From contig NZ_MKZO01000073.1 in assembly GCF_001941965.1 (NCBI RefSeq), positions 62,001 to 126,000 on the forward strand: 64,000 nucleotides of DNA. The letters are read 5' to 3'. Origin of the DNA: Pseudomonas putida (GTDB lineage: Bacteria; Pseudomonadota; Gammaproteobacteria; Pseudomonadales; Pseudomonadaceae). Below are positions 9,477 to 17,580 of the stretch, one piece after another (position 1 is the first letter of the stretch; every line of letters starts with the position of its first letter). The position numbers and the translations under genes were made by a program. The notes under the pieces were generated by a model. It saw nothing but the letters and a program-made list of their open reading frames with translations, did no database searches and was not told the origin of the DNA.

Positions 9477-10058
9477 TCAGCGGCTTTCCAGGGATTCCCG
9501 GCGGTTTTCCCGGGTCGGGGATGGCCGCGCAGGTGCATTCAACCAGCCGGCCAGGCAGCGGGTCGACAGGGGAATGAAGAAATAGACCATCAATGGCGTC
9601 AGGCCGAGGGTGCTGAGGAGGATGCGCGGCAGCAGGCTCAACTCTGCCAGCCAGTGGCCGAACAGCAGGTTGAAGGCCAGCGACACCGGAAAGAAGGCCA
9701 GCCAGATTGCCACCGCCTGCTTCCAGCGCGGCGGGCGCTGTGCGGCATTGGCGCCGAACCAGCCTTCGATACCGCTGACGCGCTGCTCGGTGGGCTGCTG
9801 GAACAGGCCGTTGCCGCGGGCCAGCCAGGCGCTGCGCGAGGCGGAGAACTCCCAAGCGTGCAGGGTCTTTTCGTCGACGAAGCGGAAGATGATCTGGAAT
9901 TCATCGCCCTGGGGCGGTGGCGCCAGTACGCCGGAGCCGAGGTAGCCGGGGAAGTCGGTGGCGAGCTGCTCGCCTTCGTGCAACCAGGCGATCATGTCCT
10001 GGTAACGACCTTCGGCAACGCGCCGGGCGACCATCAAGGTGACGGGATGGGTAGACAT
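9477..10058 (-). CDS. Antibiotic-biosynthesis-monooxygenase-fold membrane protein
   Basis: The product has 193 residues. The N-terminal ~100 residues fit the dimeric alpha+beta ABM fold ('VTLMVARRVAEGRYQDMIAW', 'FQIIFRFVDEKTLHAWEFS'). Two or three hydrophobic helices follow, including 'AVAIWLAFFPVSLAFNLLFG' and 'LGLTPLMVYFFIPL'. The chosen ATG (10058) gives the standard N-terminus, and a longer open frame reaches 10142 without support. The role is unknown. It is divergent from the MerR gene and may share its promoter region. Confidence 0.75.
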   Translation of the reverse strand: MSTHPVTLMVARRVAEGRYQDMIAWLHEGEQLATDFPGYLGSGVLAPPPQGDEFQIIFRFVDEKTLHAWEFSASRSAWLARGNGLFQQPTEQRVSGIEGWFGANAAQRPPRWKQAVAIWLAFFPVSLAFNLLFGHWLAELSLLPRILLSTLGLTPLMVYFFIPLSTRCLAGWLNAPARPSPTRENRRESLESR

Positions 10059-10276
10059 CGTGTATCTCCTGGCAAGCGGGTCGCGGCGGGTAGCCCCGAC
10101 CCTTGGATGCCACCCGGGGTGTTGGGTGGCGTCCGAAATCAAGCAAGGATTATTCCGTAAATTATGTGACCCGTCAGTGTCAGTTTTTTCTGAAGTTGAC
10201 CGGGCGGTTGGCTCCCGTCGTTGATCGACGGGTTAGAATGCGGGACTTTTTCCTACAACCCATAGCGTACACGGCG

Positions 10277-11227
10277 ATGATCGAGCTTCCCCCGGCGTCA
10301 CTCAGCGAACGCGGCCTGGACCACGAGGAACTGTTTCCCATCCGTGAAGTGGCGCGGCTGACCGGCATCAACCCGGTGACCCTGCGCGCCTGGGAGCGCC
10401 GTTATGGGTTGGTGCAGCCGACACGCACCGAAAGTGGGCATCGTTTGTACTCTCGCGCCGATATTGACGAGGTCCGCCATATTCTTGGCTGGATCGAGCG
10501 CGGCGTGGCGGTGAGCAAGGTTGGCAAGATCCTCGCCCGTGATCGCGCGGCGCATGTTCACCCTCCGGAAGTCGCCCAGCCCGAGGTGGCCAAGGACCAC
10601 GAGCATTGGCAGCACCTGCTGCGCCAGGCCGTGCAGGGGTTCGACGAAGCGCGACTGGAGCGGGTCTACGGGCAGGTGTTCGCCAGTTATCCACTGGGCG
10701 TGGTATTCCAGGACATCCTCATGCCGCTGTGGCAGGAGCTGCGCATCGCCCATGACGGCTTTGGCCGCCTGAGCGACTGGCTGTTCCTCGACACCTTCCT
10801 GCGCGCCCGCGCCTGGCAGCGCCTGCAACTGGCCCGGGAAGAACAGGACACGCGCATTCTCCTGGCCGGATTGCCAGAGCAGTGTCGTGAGCTGGAGTTG
10901 CTGGTCTGCGCCCTGTTGCTGAGCAGCAGCGAGGTCGCGGTGTCGGTGCTGGGGACAGGGCAACCGCTGGAGGAGCTGAGCCTGATCTGCGAACGGGTGG
11001 CGCCGGATGCGCTGGTGCTGTTCTCCAATCACGCCCCGGCGACTGACCTGCCCAAGCGCCTGGCGCGACTGGCCCTGGGCCTGGACTGCCCGCTGCTGTT
11101 CGCCGGCGAAGCGTCGGAAATGGCCCATGACGCCCTGGTCGGTTCGCAGATCGTCTGTCTGGGCGGGGAAGGGCGCCTGATGCGCAGGCGCTTGCAGCAG
11201 TGCCTCGACGGGCACCTCGACACTTAG
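10277..11227 (+). CDS. MerR-family regulator with a cobalamin-domain-like C-terminus, class II LitR type
   Basis: The product has 316 residues. The N-terminal MerR winged helix is clear ('IREVARLTGINPVTLRAWER', then 'GHRLYSRADIDEVRHI'). The C-terminal half has the helical plus Rossmann layout of B12-binding LitR/CarH photoregulators. The cobalamin-coordinating His motif (ExHxxG) is missing: the equivalent place reads 'PEQCRELELL'. This is what is known of class II LitR proteins of Pseudomonas (PplR type), which do not bind B12 and respond to light through a LOV protein. The start at 10277 was chosen because the MerR domain begins just after it. The stop overlaps the convergent PilZ-like gene. 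Confidence 0.8.
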   Translation: MIELPPASLSERGLDHEELFPIREVARLTGINPVTLRAWERRYGLVQPTRTESGHRLYSRADIDEVRHILGWIERGVAVSKVGKILARDRAAHVHPPEVAQPEVAKDHEHWQHLLRQAVQGFDEARLERVYGQVFASYPLGVVFQDILMPLWQELRIAHDGFGRLSDWLFLDTFLRARAWQRLQLAREEQDTRILLAGLPEQCRELELLVCALLLSSSEVAVSVLGTGQPLEELSLICERVAPDALVLFSNHAPATDLPKRLARLALGLDCPLLFAGEASEMAHDALVGSQIVCLGGEGRLMRRRLQQCLDGHLDT

Positions 11228-11832
11228 CTGGTGTGCACTTCAGGATGCGCCCGGCGGTGTTGCTGGAGCATGTACTGGCGCAGCCGCTCGATCTCTTCCG
11301 GCTGGCGCTGGCTCAGCTTGTAGGCCGCCAGACCCTCGGCGGTGATGCGTTGCAGGGTGCCGCGCAGGGCGATCGGGGCGATGCCGTCCGGCGCGAACCA
11401 CAGGCTGAAGGACTTCGGCGCCTTCCTGCCTTCCGGTAGCTCCAGCAGCACACCCTTGAAGGAAATCTCCCGGACTTTCAGGCCGCTGCTCAGGCCCAAC
11501 TGGTCTTCCAGCATCACCGGCTGGTCGAGGGTCATGCGCCAGGGCCGGACCACCGCCCCTTCTTCATAGATGCTCGGCGCGCCCAGTTGCAGGTGCAGGG
11601 CATGAAACTCGTCTTCCACCAGCAACAGCGGAAAACTCATCTGCTGATTGTCCAATTGCGCGTGCACGGTCACCTGCTCGCTGGCCACCAGCCGGGTGAG
11701 CAACTGCTGCAGGTCTCTGTGACCATTGAGGCGCAGGCTGGAGATGGCGTCCAGGCGGTTGAGCTGGGGCGAGCGGTGCACGCTCTGGATAAAGTCCAGT
11801 TCGTCCTGGGTCAGAAGGGCATCGGCTTGCAT
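11224..11832 (-). CDS. PilZ-like domain protein
   Basis: The product has 202 residues. The first half is alpha-helical and unrecognised ('TQDELDFIQSVHRSPQLNRL'). The second half resembles a PilZ c-di-GMP-binding barrel, with 'VVRPWR' followed by 'VREISFKGVLLELPEG', close to the [D/N]xSxxG motif. The Arg motif is not canonical RxxxR, so binding is uncertain. It lies 58 bases downstream of the short LOV gene on the same strand, probably in one operon, which may connect blue light to c-di-GMP signalling. An open frame continues upstream to 12168, but that part overlaps the LOV gene and is noise. Confidence 0.6.
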   Translation of the reverse strand: MQADALLTQDELDFIQSVHRSPQLNRLDAISSLRLNGHRDLQQLLTRLVASEQVTVHAQLDNQQMSFPLLLVEDEFHALHLQLGAPSIYEEGAVVRPWRMTLDQPVMLEDQLGLSSGLKVREISFKGVLLELPEGRKAPKSFSLWFAPDGIAPIALRGTLQRITAEGLAAYKLSQRQPEEIERLRQYMLQQHRRAHPEVHTS

Positions 11833-11890
11833 GATCGTGGATGCTGCGCGTTTCCGGGGGTGATGAGTGGACCGCGAATCGGTGCCTTTG

Positions 11891-12352
11891 TTAAGACCGC
11901 TGGTCGTTTTCCAGGTCGCGAATTCGCGCCCGGGCGTCGGCCAGTTCCCGCTCCAGCTCCGTGACCCGCTGTTCGGCTTCGACCTGGCGGGTGACATCCT
12001 TCTGGATACCGACGAAATACGTGAGCTGATCGGCCTCGTTGAACACTGGGGTGATCGACAGCTCGTTCCAGAACACGCTGCCGTCCTTGCGGTAGTTGCG
12101 CAGCACTTCGCGGCACGGCTGGCGGCTGTCCAGGGCCTGGCGGATCCGCGCCCGCGCCGGCTGGTCACGGTCGTCGCCCTGGAGGAAGCGGCAGTCGCGA
12201 TAAAGGATTTCGTTGGCCTCGTAACCGCTCAGGCGCTCGAACGCCGGGTTCACGTAGATCAGGATGGTGTCTTCGTCGCCTTCCTGTTCGGCGACCACGA
12301 TACCGTCGTTGGAGGCATCGATCATGCGTTGCAGCAGTGTGGCGTTGATCAT
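11891..12352 (-). CDS. Short LOV blue-light photoreceptor
   Basis: This 153-residue protein is a single LOV (PAS) domain. The photoactive Cys54 lies in 'YRDCRFLQGDDRDQ', matching the flavin-adduct motif, and 'NYRKDGSVFWNELSITPV' and 'FVGIQKDVTRQ' are typical later strands. The last ~35 residues form a charged helix likely to coil ('EAEQRVTELERELADARARI'). There is no fused kinase or HTH output domain. It strongly resembles the PpSB1/PpSB2 short LOV proteins of P. putida. The neighbouring class II LitR-type regulator is its probable partner. The gene heads a likely operon with the PilZ-like gene. Confidence 0.9.
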   Translation of the reverse strand: MINATLLQRMIDASNDGIVVAEQEGDEDTILIYVNPAFERLSGYEANEILYRDCRFLQGDDRDQPARARIRQALDSRQPCREVLRNYRKDGSVFWNELSITPVFNEADQLTYFVGIQKDVTRQVEAEQRVTELERELADARARIRDLENDQRS

Positions 12353-12475
12353 CGGGGCAACCGGGGCGGAGACGACTGAGAGCGCGATTCTAGTGCATGT
12401 ACGGCCAAGGGATAAGGCCTTTTGCCAGCCATCGATGCTAGTATCCTACGCTTTTGCTCAACTACGGAATCCGTC

Positions 12476-12931
12476 ATGAAAGTGGTCATCCTGTCCGGTT
12501 CGGTCTATGGCACCGCCGAAGAAGTCGCCCGTCACGCCCAGTCGCTGCTCAAGGCCGAGGGTTTCGAAGCCTGGCACGCCGCCCGGGCTACCCTCGCCGA
12601 CATCCAGGCGTTCGAGCCCCAGGCGTTCCTGGCCGTGACCTCGACCACCGGCATGGGTGAACTTCCCGACGGGCTGATGCCGCTGTACAGCGAAATCCGC
12701 GACATCCTTCCCGCTGCCTGGCGCGGCCTGCCGGGTGCGGTGATCGCCCTGGGCGATTCCAGCTACGGCGACACCTACTGCGGCGGCGGCGAGCAACTGC
12801 GTGAGCTGTTTGGCGAACTGGGCGTCAACGAAATCCAGCCGATGCTGCGCCTGGATGCCAGCGAAACCGTGACCCCGGAGGTCGATGCCGAGCCATGGAT
12901 CGCCGAGTTCGCCGGCAAGCTGCGCGGCTGA
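12476..12931 (+). CDS. Flavodoxin (MioC-like)
   Basis: This is a 151-residue flavodoxin. The FMN phosphate loop is 'SGSVYGTAEEVA' at the N-terminus, with 'TSTTGMGELPD' and 'ALGDSSYGDTYCGGGEQL' forming the isoalloxazine-binding loops. It would carry electrons to an unidentified partner. The ATG at 12476 was preferred over the upstream in-frame ATG because the flavodoxin fold starts immediately after it. The same order of flavodoxin, LysR gene and cidAB is conserved in other Pseudomonas. Confidence 0.9.
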   Translation: MKVVILSGSVYGTAEEVARHAQSLLKAEGFEAWHAARATLADIQAFEPQAFLAVTSTTGMGELPDGLMPLYSEIRDILPAAWRGLPGAVIALGDSSYGDTYCGGGEQLRELFGELGVNEIQPMLRLDASETVTPEVDAEPWIAEFAGKLRG

Positions 12932-12932
12932 T

Positions 12933-13823
12933 TCACTCCGGTGGCTGCGGATATTCCTTCAGCAGTTCCAGCCAGGCCCGGGCCGCCGCCGACAGGTAGG
13001 CGCCCCGGCGCCAGATAAAGGCGATGTCCCAGCGCAGGTCCTGTGGTTCGCTCAGGGCCAGGCGCACCACGCCGGGGCGCTCCAGCGCCTTGGCCACGAT
13101 TCTCGGCAACAGCACCACCCCTTGCCCGGCGGCCACCAGCGCGGCGAGGAAGTCCGCCTGGCCGCTGCGGCCGCCTTCCTTCGGGGTAAAGCCCAGGGCC
13201 TGGCAGGCACTCAACAAACGGTCGTTGAGCACGAAGCTGCGCTGATAGAGCAGGAAGGGGGTGTCCGCCAGTTCTGCCAGGTGCACGCTGGCCTTGCCGG
13301 CCAGTGGATGATCCAGCGGCAGCAGGGCGTCCATCGGCTCGTTGCAGAAGGGTTGCGAATCGAACGCCGGATCGTTCGGGGTCAGGCTGCCGCCCAGTTC
13401 CAGCTCACCGCTGAGCACCGCCTGCTCGATGGTGCGGCTGCCGCCTTCGAGCATCTGCACGCTGATATTCGGATAGCGTCGCCGGTATTCGGCAAACAGG
13501 CCGGCGAACAGCGCATCGCTGCCCAGCAAGGGCAAACCCAGGCTGAGTTCGCCACGGGCCAGCTGGCTGAGGTCGTCCAGTTCGTTCTGCAGGGCCTGGC
13601 GCAGATGCTGCATCGCCTCGCCACGCTCCAGCACCACCTTGCCGGCCGCCGTCAGGTGCAGGCGCGAGGCATGGCGTTCCAGGAGGACCACGCCAAGGTC
13701 CTGTTCCAGCTGGGCGACCTGCTTGCTCACCGCCGACTGGCTGATATGCAGGGTCTGCGCGGCCTGGGTGAAACCGCCGCGGTGCACCACTTCGATGAAA
13801 CTGCGCAGTTGCTTGAAGTCCAT
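12933..13823 (-). CDS. LysR-family regulator next to cidAB
   Basis: This is a 296-residue LysR regulator. The N-terminal HTH ('FIEVVHRGGFTQAAQTLHIS', 'SAVSKQVAQLEQDLGVVLLE') is followed by a periplasmic-binding-like effector domain. It is transcribed divergently from cidA, and the 97-bp gap holds a LysR-like palindrome at 13831-13845, so it likely controls cidAB (CidR-like) and itself. The ATG at 13823 gives the standard start MDFKQLRSF. Its stop almost touches the flavodoxin stop. Confidence 0.85.
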   Translation of the reverse strand: MDFKQLRSFIEVVHRGGFTQAAQTLHISQSAVSKQVAQLEQDLGVVLLERHASRLHLTAAGKVVLERGEAMQHLRQALQNELDDLSQLARGELSLGLPLLGSDALFAGLFAEYRRRYPNISVQMLEGGSRTIEQAVLSGELELGGSLTPNDPAFDSQPFCNEPMDALLPLDHPLAGKASVHLAELADTPFLLYQRSFVLNDRLLSACQALGFTPKEGGRSGQADFLAALVAAGQGVVLLPRIVAKALERPGVVRLALSEPQDLRWDIAFIWRRGAYLSAAARAWLELLKEYPQPPE

Positions 13824-13830
13824 GGTCTGG

Positions 13831-13845
13831 ATTCCAGTTTGGAAT
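13831..13845. promoter_or_regulatory. Candidate LysR operator (ATTCCA-N3-TGGAAT)
   Basis: This 15-bp perfect palindrome starts 8 bases upstream of the LysR start codon and lies in the shared divergent promoter region with cidA. Its T-N11-A layout is the usual LysR-type box. Inferred, not tested. Confidence 0.5.
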
Positions 13846-13920
13846 GGAGTCCAGTCTAACAATTCGCTTTTTGCATGCGTGACCGAAATTTTACAATGGG
13901 CGCCCCTGAGGACCCCTTCG

Positions 13921-14307
13921 ATGACCTTCGTGAACCTGAAATGCCTTGCGCGCCTGCTTGCCGAGCTGGGCGTGCTGCTGGCGCTTTACCTGCTCGGCGG
14001 GCAACTGGCGAGCTGGTTGGGCTGGCCGATCCCCGGCGGCGTGATGGGCCTGGCCCTGCTGCTGGTGCTGTTCGCTTTTGGCTGGCTCAAGCCCACCGCC
14101 CTGCAACGCGGCGCCGGGATCCTGATGGCGGAAATGCTGCTGTTCTTCATCCCGGCGCTGATGAGCCTGCTGGACTACGGTGCGCTGATGCGCAACGACG
14201 GCTGGCGCATCCTCCTGGTGATCACCGTCAGCACCCTGCTGGTGATGGTGGTCACCGCCTTTACCGTGGAATGGGTCTGCCGCCGGAGCCTGCGCCATGA
14301 GTCTTGA
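13921..14307 (+). CDS. cidA: CidA/LrgA family holin-like membrane protein
   Basis: The 128-residue protein has four hydrophobic helices and the family motif 'GWPIPGGVMGLALLLVLF', then 'MAEMLLFFIPALMSLL'. Family members form small membrane oligomers linked to murein hydrolase control, programmed lysis or export of small organic acids. The start at 13921 excludes an out-of-character upstream extension that overlaps the LysR gene. The 3' end overlaps cidB by 11 bases. Confidence 0.9.
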   Translation: MTFVNLKCLARLLAELGVLLALYLLGGQLASWLGWPIPGGVMGLALLLVLFAFGWLKPTALQRGAGILMAEMLLFFIPALMSLLDYGALMRNDGWRILLVITVSTLLVMVVTAFTVEWVCRRSLRHES

Positions 14308-14983
14308 GCCGATGCCGCTGTTCTGGCTGGCCCTGACCCTGCTGGCCTACCTCGGCAGCCGCTGGCTGTACCGGCGCACCGGGCGCTATCTGCTGTCGCC
14401 GCTGATCCTGGTGCCGGCGGTGTTGCTGGCCATTGCCGTACCGCTGCACACCGCCTACGCCGAGTATTCCCGGGACACCCACTGGCTGATGGCGGTGCTC
14501 GGCCCGGTCACCGTGGCCTTCGCCGTGCCGATCTGGCAGCAGCGGCGCCTGCTGGCGCGGCACTGGAAGGCGCTGTGCCTGGGCATGCTGATGGGCAGCG
14601 CGGCGTCCATCGCCAGCTCCTGGGCCCTGGCCCGGCTGCTGGCGCTGGACAGTTCGGTGAGCCTGTCGCTGTTGCCGCGGTCGATCACCACGCCGTTTGC
14701 CATGCCGCTGGCCGAGCAACTGGGCGGGGTTCCGGAACTGACCGCGGTGTTCGTGATGTTCACCGGCGTGCTCGGCGCGGTGTTCGGCGGCGTGCTGCTG
14801 CGCTACCTGCCGCTGCGCACGCCGCTGGCCCGGGGCGCGCTGTTCGGCGTCGGCGCCCATGGCGCGGGCGTCAGCCGGGCGCGGGAAGTCGGTGGCGAAG
14901 AGGGCTCGGTGGCGGGGCTGGTGATGGTCCTGACCGGCCTGCTCAATCTCTTCGCCGCTCCGCTGCTGACGATGCTGCTGTAA
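14297..14983 (+). CDS. cidB: CidB/LrgB family membrane protein
   Basis: This is a 228-residue polytopic protein of the LrgB family, with 'LLPRSITTPFAMPLAEQLGG' (the family's conserved 'S-T-PIA' region), 'FVMFTGVLGAVFGG' and 'GVGAHGAGVSRA'. It is the partner of the preceding gene. The two overlap and are surely co-transcribed. Its role in lysis or metabolite transport in this genus is inferred from the family. Confidence 0.9.
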   Translation: MSLEPMPLFWLALTLLAYLGSRWLYRRTGRYLLSPLILVPAVLLAIAVPLHTAYAEYSRDTHWLMAVLGPVTVAFAVPIWQQRRLLARHWKALCLGMLMGSAASIASSWALARLLALDSSVSLSLLPRSITTPFAMPLAEQLGGVPELTAVFVMFTGVLGAVFGGVLLRYLPLRTPLARGALFGVGAHGAGVSRAREVGGEEGSVAGLVMVLTGLLNLFAAPLLTMLL

Positions 14984-15130
14984 GCCGTTCGGCGCGTGAC
15001 CCGCAAGGTCAGCAAGCTGGCTGCCAAGGCGACTACCGCCACCCCAGCGGCTGGCTATGCTCTCCCACAGAGCACCGACAGGTGCCGACCGTGACCAACA
15101 CCTAAAACAACCACCAGCCGAGATCTCGCT

Positions 15131-16036
15131 ATGCCTTTGGCAGAGATACCTCTGTGCGTCTGGCGGACACGGAGCCTGGGATTCACGTTCCGCGGCCAGA
15201 GCATTCGCTACTGGACGGCAGGGCAAGGAGAGCCACTGCTACTTATTCACGGATTCCCCACCGCCAGTTGGGACTGGCACTACCTTTGGCAACCGCTGGC
15301 CCAGCGTTTCCGGGTGATCGCCTGCGACATGCTCGGTTTCGGCGATTCGGCCAAGCCGGCGGAGCACCGCTACAGCCTGCTGGAGCAGGCCGATCTGCAG
15401 CAGGCGTTGCTCGCCCACCTGGCTATCCAGGCGCCTGTGCATGTGCTCGCACATGACTATGGCGGCAGCGTCGCCCAGGAATTGCTGGCCCGGCATCAGG
15501 AAGGGCTGGTCGATATCGCCAGTTGCGTATTCCTCAATGCCGGCCTGTTTCCCGAGTGCCATCGCCCGCTGTTGCTCCAGCGTCTGTTGATCAGCCGCCT
15601 GGGCTGGCTGGTGGCGCGGATCTTCGATCGCGATGACCTGGTGCGCAATGTCGGGCAGATCTACGGGCCCGGCACCCAGCCCAGCGAAAGCGCGCTGGAT
15701 GACTGCTGGAGCCTGATCGTGGCCAATCGCGGCAATCGCATCCTGCACCGTCTGTCGGAGTACCTGGTCGAGCGTCAGGCCCATCGCCAGCGCTGGGTGG
15801 GGGCCTTGCAGGACGCACGCCTGCCGCTGCGTTTCATCAACGGCGCGGCGGACCCGCTGTCCGGCGCACATATGGTCGAGCGCTACGAGCAACTGATTCC
15901 TGAACCCGATACCGTGCTGCTCCACGGCATCGGCCACTACCCGCATACCGAATCGCCGGCCCAGGTGCTGCGCCACTACCTGGATTTCCGCCATCAACCG
16001 CTGAGCTGGACTCCGCAGAAAGTCGCCTGGAACTGA
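15131..16036 (+). CDS. Alpha/beta hydrolase (epoxide hydrolase / dehalogenase-like, Asp nucleophile)
   Basis: The product has 301 residues. It shows the oxyanion motif 'LLIHGFPTASWDW', a nucleophile elbow 'LAHDYGGSVA' with Asp109 rather than Ser, and a C-terminal catalytic His in 'GIGHYPHTESP'. An Asp nucleophile is typical of soluble epoxide hydrolases and haloalkane dehalogenases, so this is unlikely to be an esterase. The substrate is unknown. It is followed on the same strand, 109 bases later, by the MFE-2-like SDR. The 147 bases upstream contain no recognised feature. Confidence 0.8.
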   Translation: MPLAEIPLCVWRTRSLGFTFRGQSIRYWTAGQGEPLLLIHGFPTASWDWHYLWQPLAQRFRVIACDMLGFGDSAKPAEHRYSLLEQADLQQALLAHLAIQAPVHVLAHDYGGSVAQELLARHQEGLVDIASCVFLNAGLFPECHRPLLLQRLLISRLGWLVARIFDRDDLVRNVGQIYGPGTQPSESALDDCWSLIVANRGNRILHRLSEYLVERQAHRQRWVGALQDARLPLRFINGAADPLSGAHMVERYEQLIPEPDTVLLHGIGHYPHTESPAQVLRHYLDFRHQPLSWTPQKVAWN

Positions 16037-16145
16037 CCGCAGCGTCACTTATCACCTGCCATTCAGCGCCCGCCCGGTTCGTTGCCCGGGGCCGGGCGCT
16101 GGCCGACACTGGCCACTCCGTTCCCTGTTCAGTAGGAGTTGAGCC

Positions 16146-17060
16146 ATGACCGATTCGGTGCGCCTGGAAGATAGAGTGGTGATCGTCACGGGGGCCGGTG
16201 GCGGCCTCGGCCGGGCCCATGCCCTGTTGTTCGCCCGGCATGGGGCGAAGGTGGTGGTCAACGACCTGGGCGGCTCGACCCACGGCGAAGGGGCCAATGC
16301 TTCGGCGGCAGACCGCGTGGTCGCGGAAATACGCGAGGCCGGCGGTGAAGCGGTGGCCAACCATGACTCGGTGACCGATGGCCAGCGCATCGTCGAGCAG
16401 GCCCTGGACAGCTTCGGCCGCATCGACGTGGTGGTGAACAACGCCGGGATCCTGCGCGACAAGACCTTCCACAAGATGGAAGACGCCGACTGGGAGCTGG
16501 TCTACAAGGTTCATGTCGAGGGTGCCTACAAGGTCACCCGCGCCGCCTGGCCGCACCTGCGCGAGCAGAACTGGGGGCGGGTGATCTTCACCTCGTCCAC
16601 CTCGGGCATCTACGGCAATTTCGGCCAGGCCAACTACGGCATGGCCAAGCTCGGCCTCTACGGCCTCACGCGCACCCTGGCCCTGGAAGGGCGCAAGAAC
16701 GGCGTGCTGGTCAACGCCATCGCCCCGACCGGCGGCACGCGCATGACCGAGGGCCTGATCCCGCCGCAGGTGTTCGAACAGCTCAAGCCCGAGCTGATCA
16801 GCCCGCTGGTGGTGTACCTGGGTAGCGAGCAATGCCAGGACAGCGGCAATCTCTACGAAGTCGGCGGTGGCTGGATCGGCCAGGTGCGCTGGGAGCGCAG
16901 CCTGGGTGCCGGCTTCGATCCGCAGGAAGGCTTCAGTGTCGAGGACGTGGCGGCCAGTTGGGGGCGCATCGGCGACTTCGAGCATGCCGTGCATCCCAAG
17001 GACAGCCTTGAGGCCCTGCAGCAGATGATGAGCAACCTGCAACGCTTCGCCCGGCGCTGA
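16146..17060 (+). CDS. SDR similar to the (3R)-hydroxyacyl-CoA dehydrogenase domain of MFE-2
   Basis: The product has 304 residues. It has the cofactor motif 'VTGAGGGLGRAHALLFARHG' and 'VVVNDLGGS', the 'NNAGILRDKTFHKM' motif, and a catalytic centre 'GIYGNFGQANYGMAKLGL' (Tyr, Lys). The tail 'EVGGGWIGQVRWERSLGA' is the distinctive C-terminal extension of peroxisomal multifunctional enzyme type 2 / HSD17B4 dehydrogenase domains. It probably oxidises D-3-hydroxyacyl-CoA or a related substrate. No hydratase or thiolase gene is adjacent. The ribosome site 'taggag' precedes the ATG. Confidence 0.85.
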   Translation: MTDSVRLEDRVVIVTGAGGGLGRAHALLFARHGAKVVVNDLGGSTHGEGANASAADRVVAEIREAGGEAVANHDSVTDGQRIVEQALDSFGRIDVVVNNAGILRDKTFHKMEDADWELVYKVHVEGAYKVTRAAWPHLREQNWGRVIFTSSTSGIYGNFGQANYGMAKLGLYGLTRTLALEGRKNGVLVNAIAPTGGTRMTEGLIPPQVFEQLKPELISPLVVYLGSEQCQDSGNLYEVGGGWIGQVRWERSLGAGFDPQEGFSVEDVAASWGRIGDFEHAVHPKDSLEALQQMMSNLQRFARR

Positions 17061-17125
17061 TTCCGGTGGTGATCGCGAATCTGGCCTAAGCTGGCAGGCC
17101 CGTGATCGCGACAAGGAGTGCGCAC

Positions 17126-17464
17126 ATGTACGAATCGAAAACCGAAGAGGTCATCTCCACCGGACAGTTTCGCAGCCGGCTGCTGCTGCATGCGCTGGGG
17201 GCCGTGTTGCTGCTGCTGGGCTCGATCCTGATTGGTGTGGTCGGGCACCTGCACTTCGAGGAGGGGGTGGCGTGGTATGACGCGGCGTTCAATGCCACTT
17301 TGCTGCTGGGCGGAATGGGGCCGGTGGACCTGCCGCAGACGCCAGGCGGCAAGCTGTTCTTTGCGGTGTATGGGTTGTATGTGGGGCTGATGTTCGTTGC
17401 GTGTATCGGGCTGATCCTGGCGCCGGTGGCGCATCGGCTGTTGCACCGGTTTCATTGCGATTGA
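17126..17464 (+). CDS. Small two-helix membrane protein with a channel-like layout
   Basis: The product has 112 residues, and the ATG at 17126 is preceded by 'aaggag'. Two membrane helices (about residues 24-42 and 78-98) flank a re-entrant-looking segment 'AWYDAAFNATLLLGGMGPVD', followed by 'LPQTPGGKLFFAVYGLYVG'. This order resembles the TM-pore-TM unit of simple K+ channels, but the TVGYG selectivity filter is replaced by GGMGP. The function is unknown and the channel comparison is my inference. Confidence 0.7.
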   Translation: MYESKTEEVISTGQFRSRLLLHALGAVLLLLGSILIGVVGHLHFEEGVAWYDAAFNATLLLGGMGPVDLPQTPGGKLFFAVYGLYVGLMFVACIGLILAPVAHRLLHRFHCD

Positions 17465-17475
17465 TGAGGTTGGTC

Positions 17476-17562
17476 TTTCGGGCCTCATCGCTGGCAAGCC
17501 AGCTCCCACAGGGATCGCGTGCACCGCTGAACCTGTGGGAGCTGGCTTGCCAGCGATAGGGC
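17476..17562. repeat. REP pair (BIME), near-duplicate of the one at 7955-8037
   Basis: Inverted REP cores lie at 17487-17511 and 17533-17557. The whole ~88-bp element, including the loop 'tcgcgtgcaccgctgaac' and both flanks, matches the 7955 copy except for about two bases in the part I aligned. Confidence 0.9.
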
Positions 17563-17580
17563 CATCAGCAACACCACAAA

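Noticed and set aside
10103..10132. Imperfect inverted repeat (ggatgccaccc / gggtggcgtcc) upstream of the MerR gene
   Set aside because: There is one mismatch and no U-tract, and it lies between divergent genes where a terminator is not expected. It could be an operator, but nothing supports a specific regulator.
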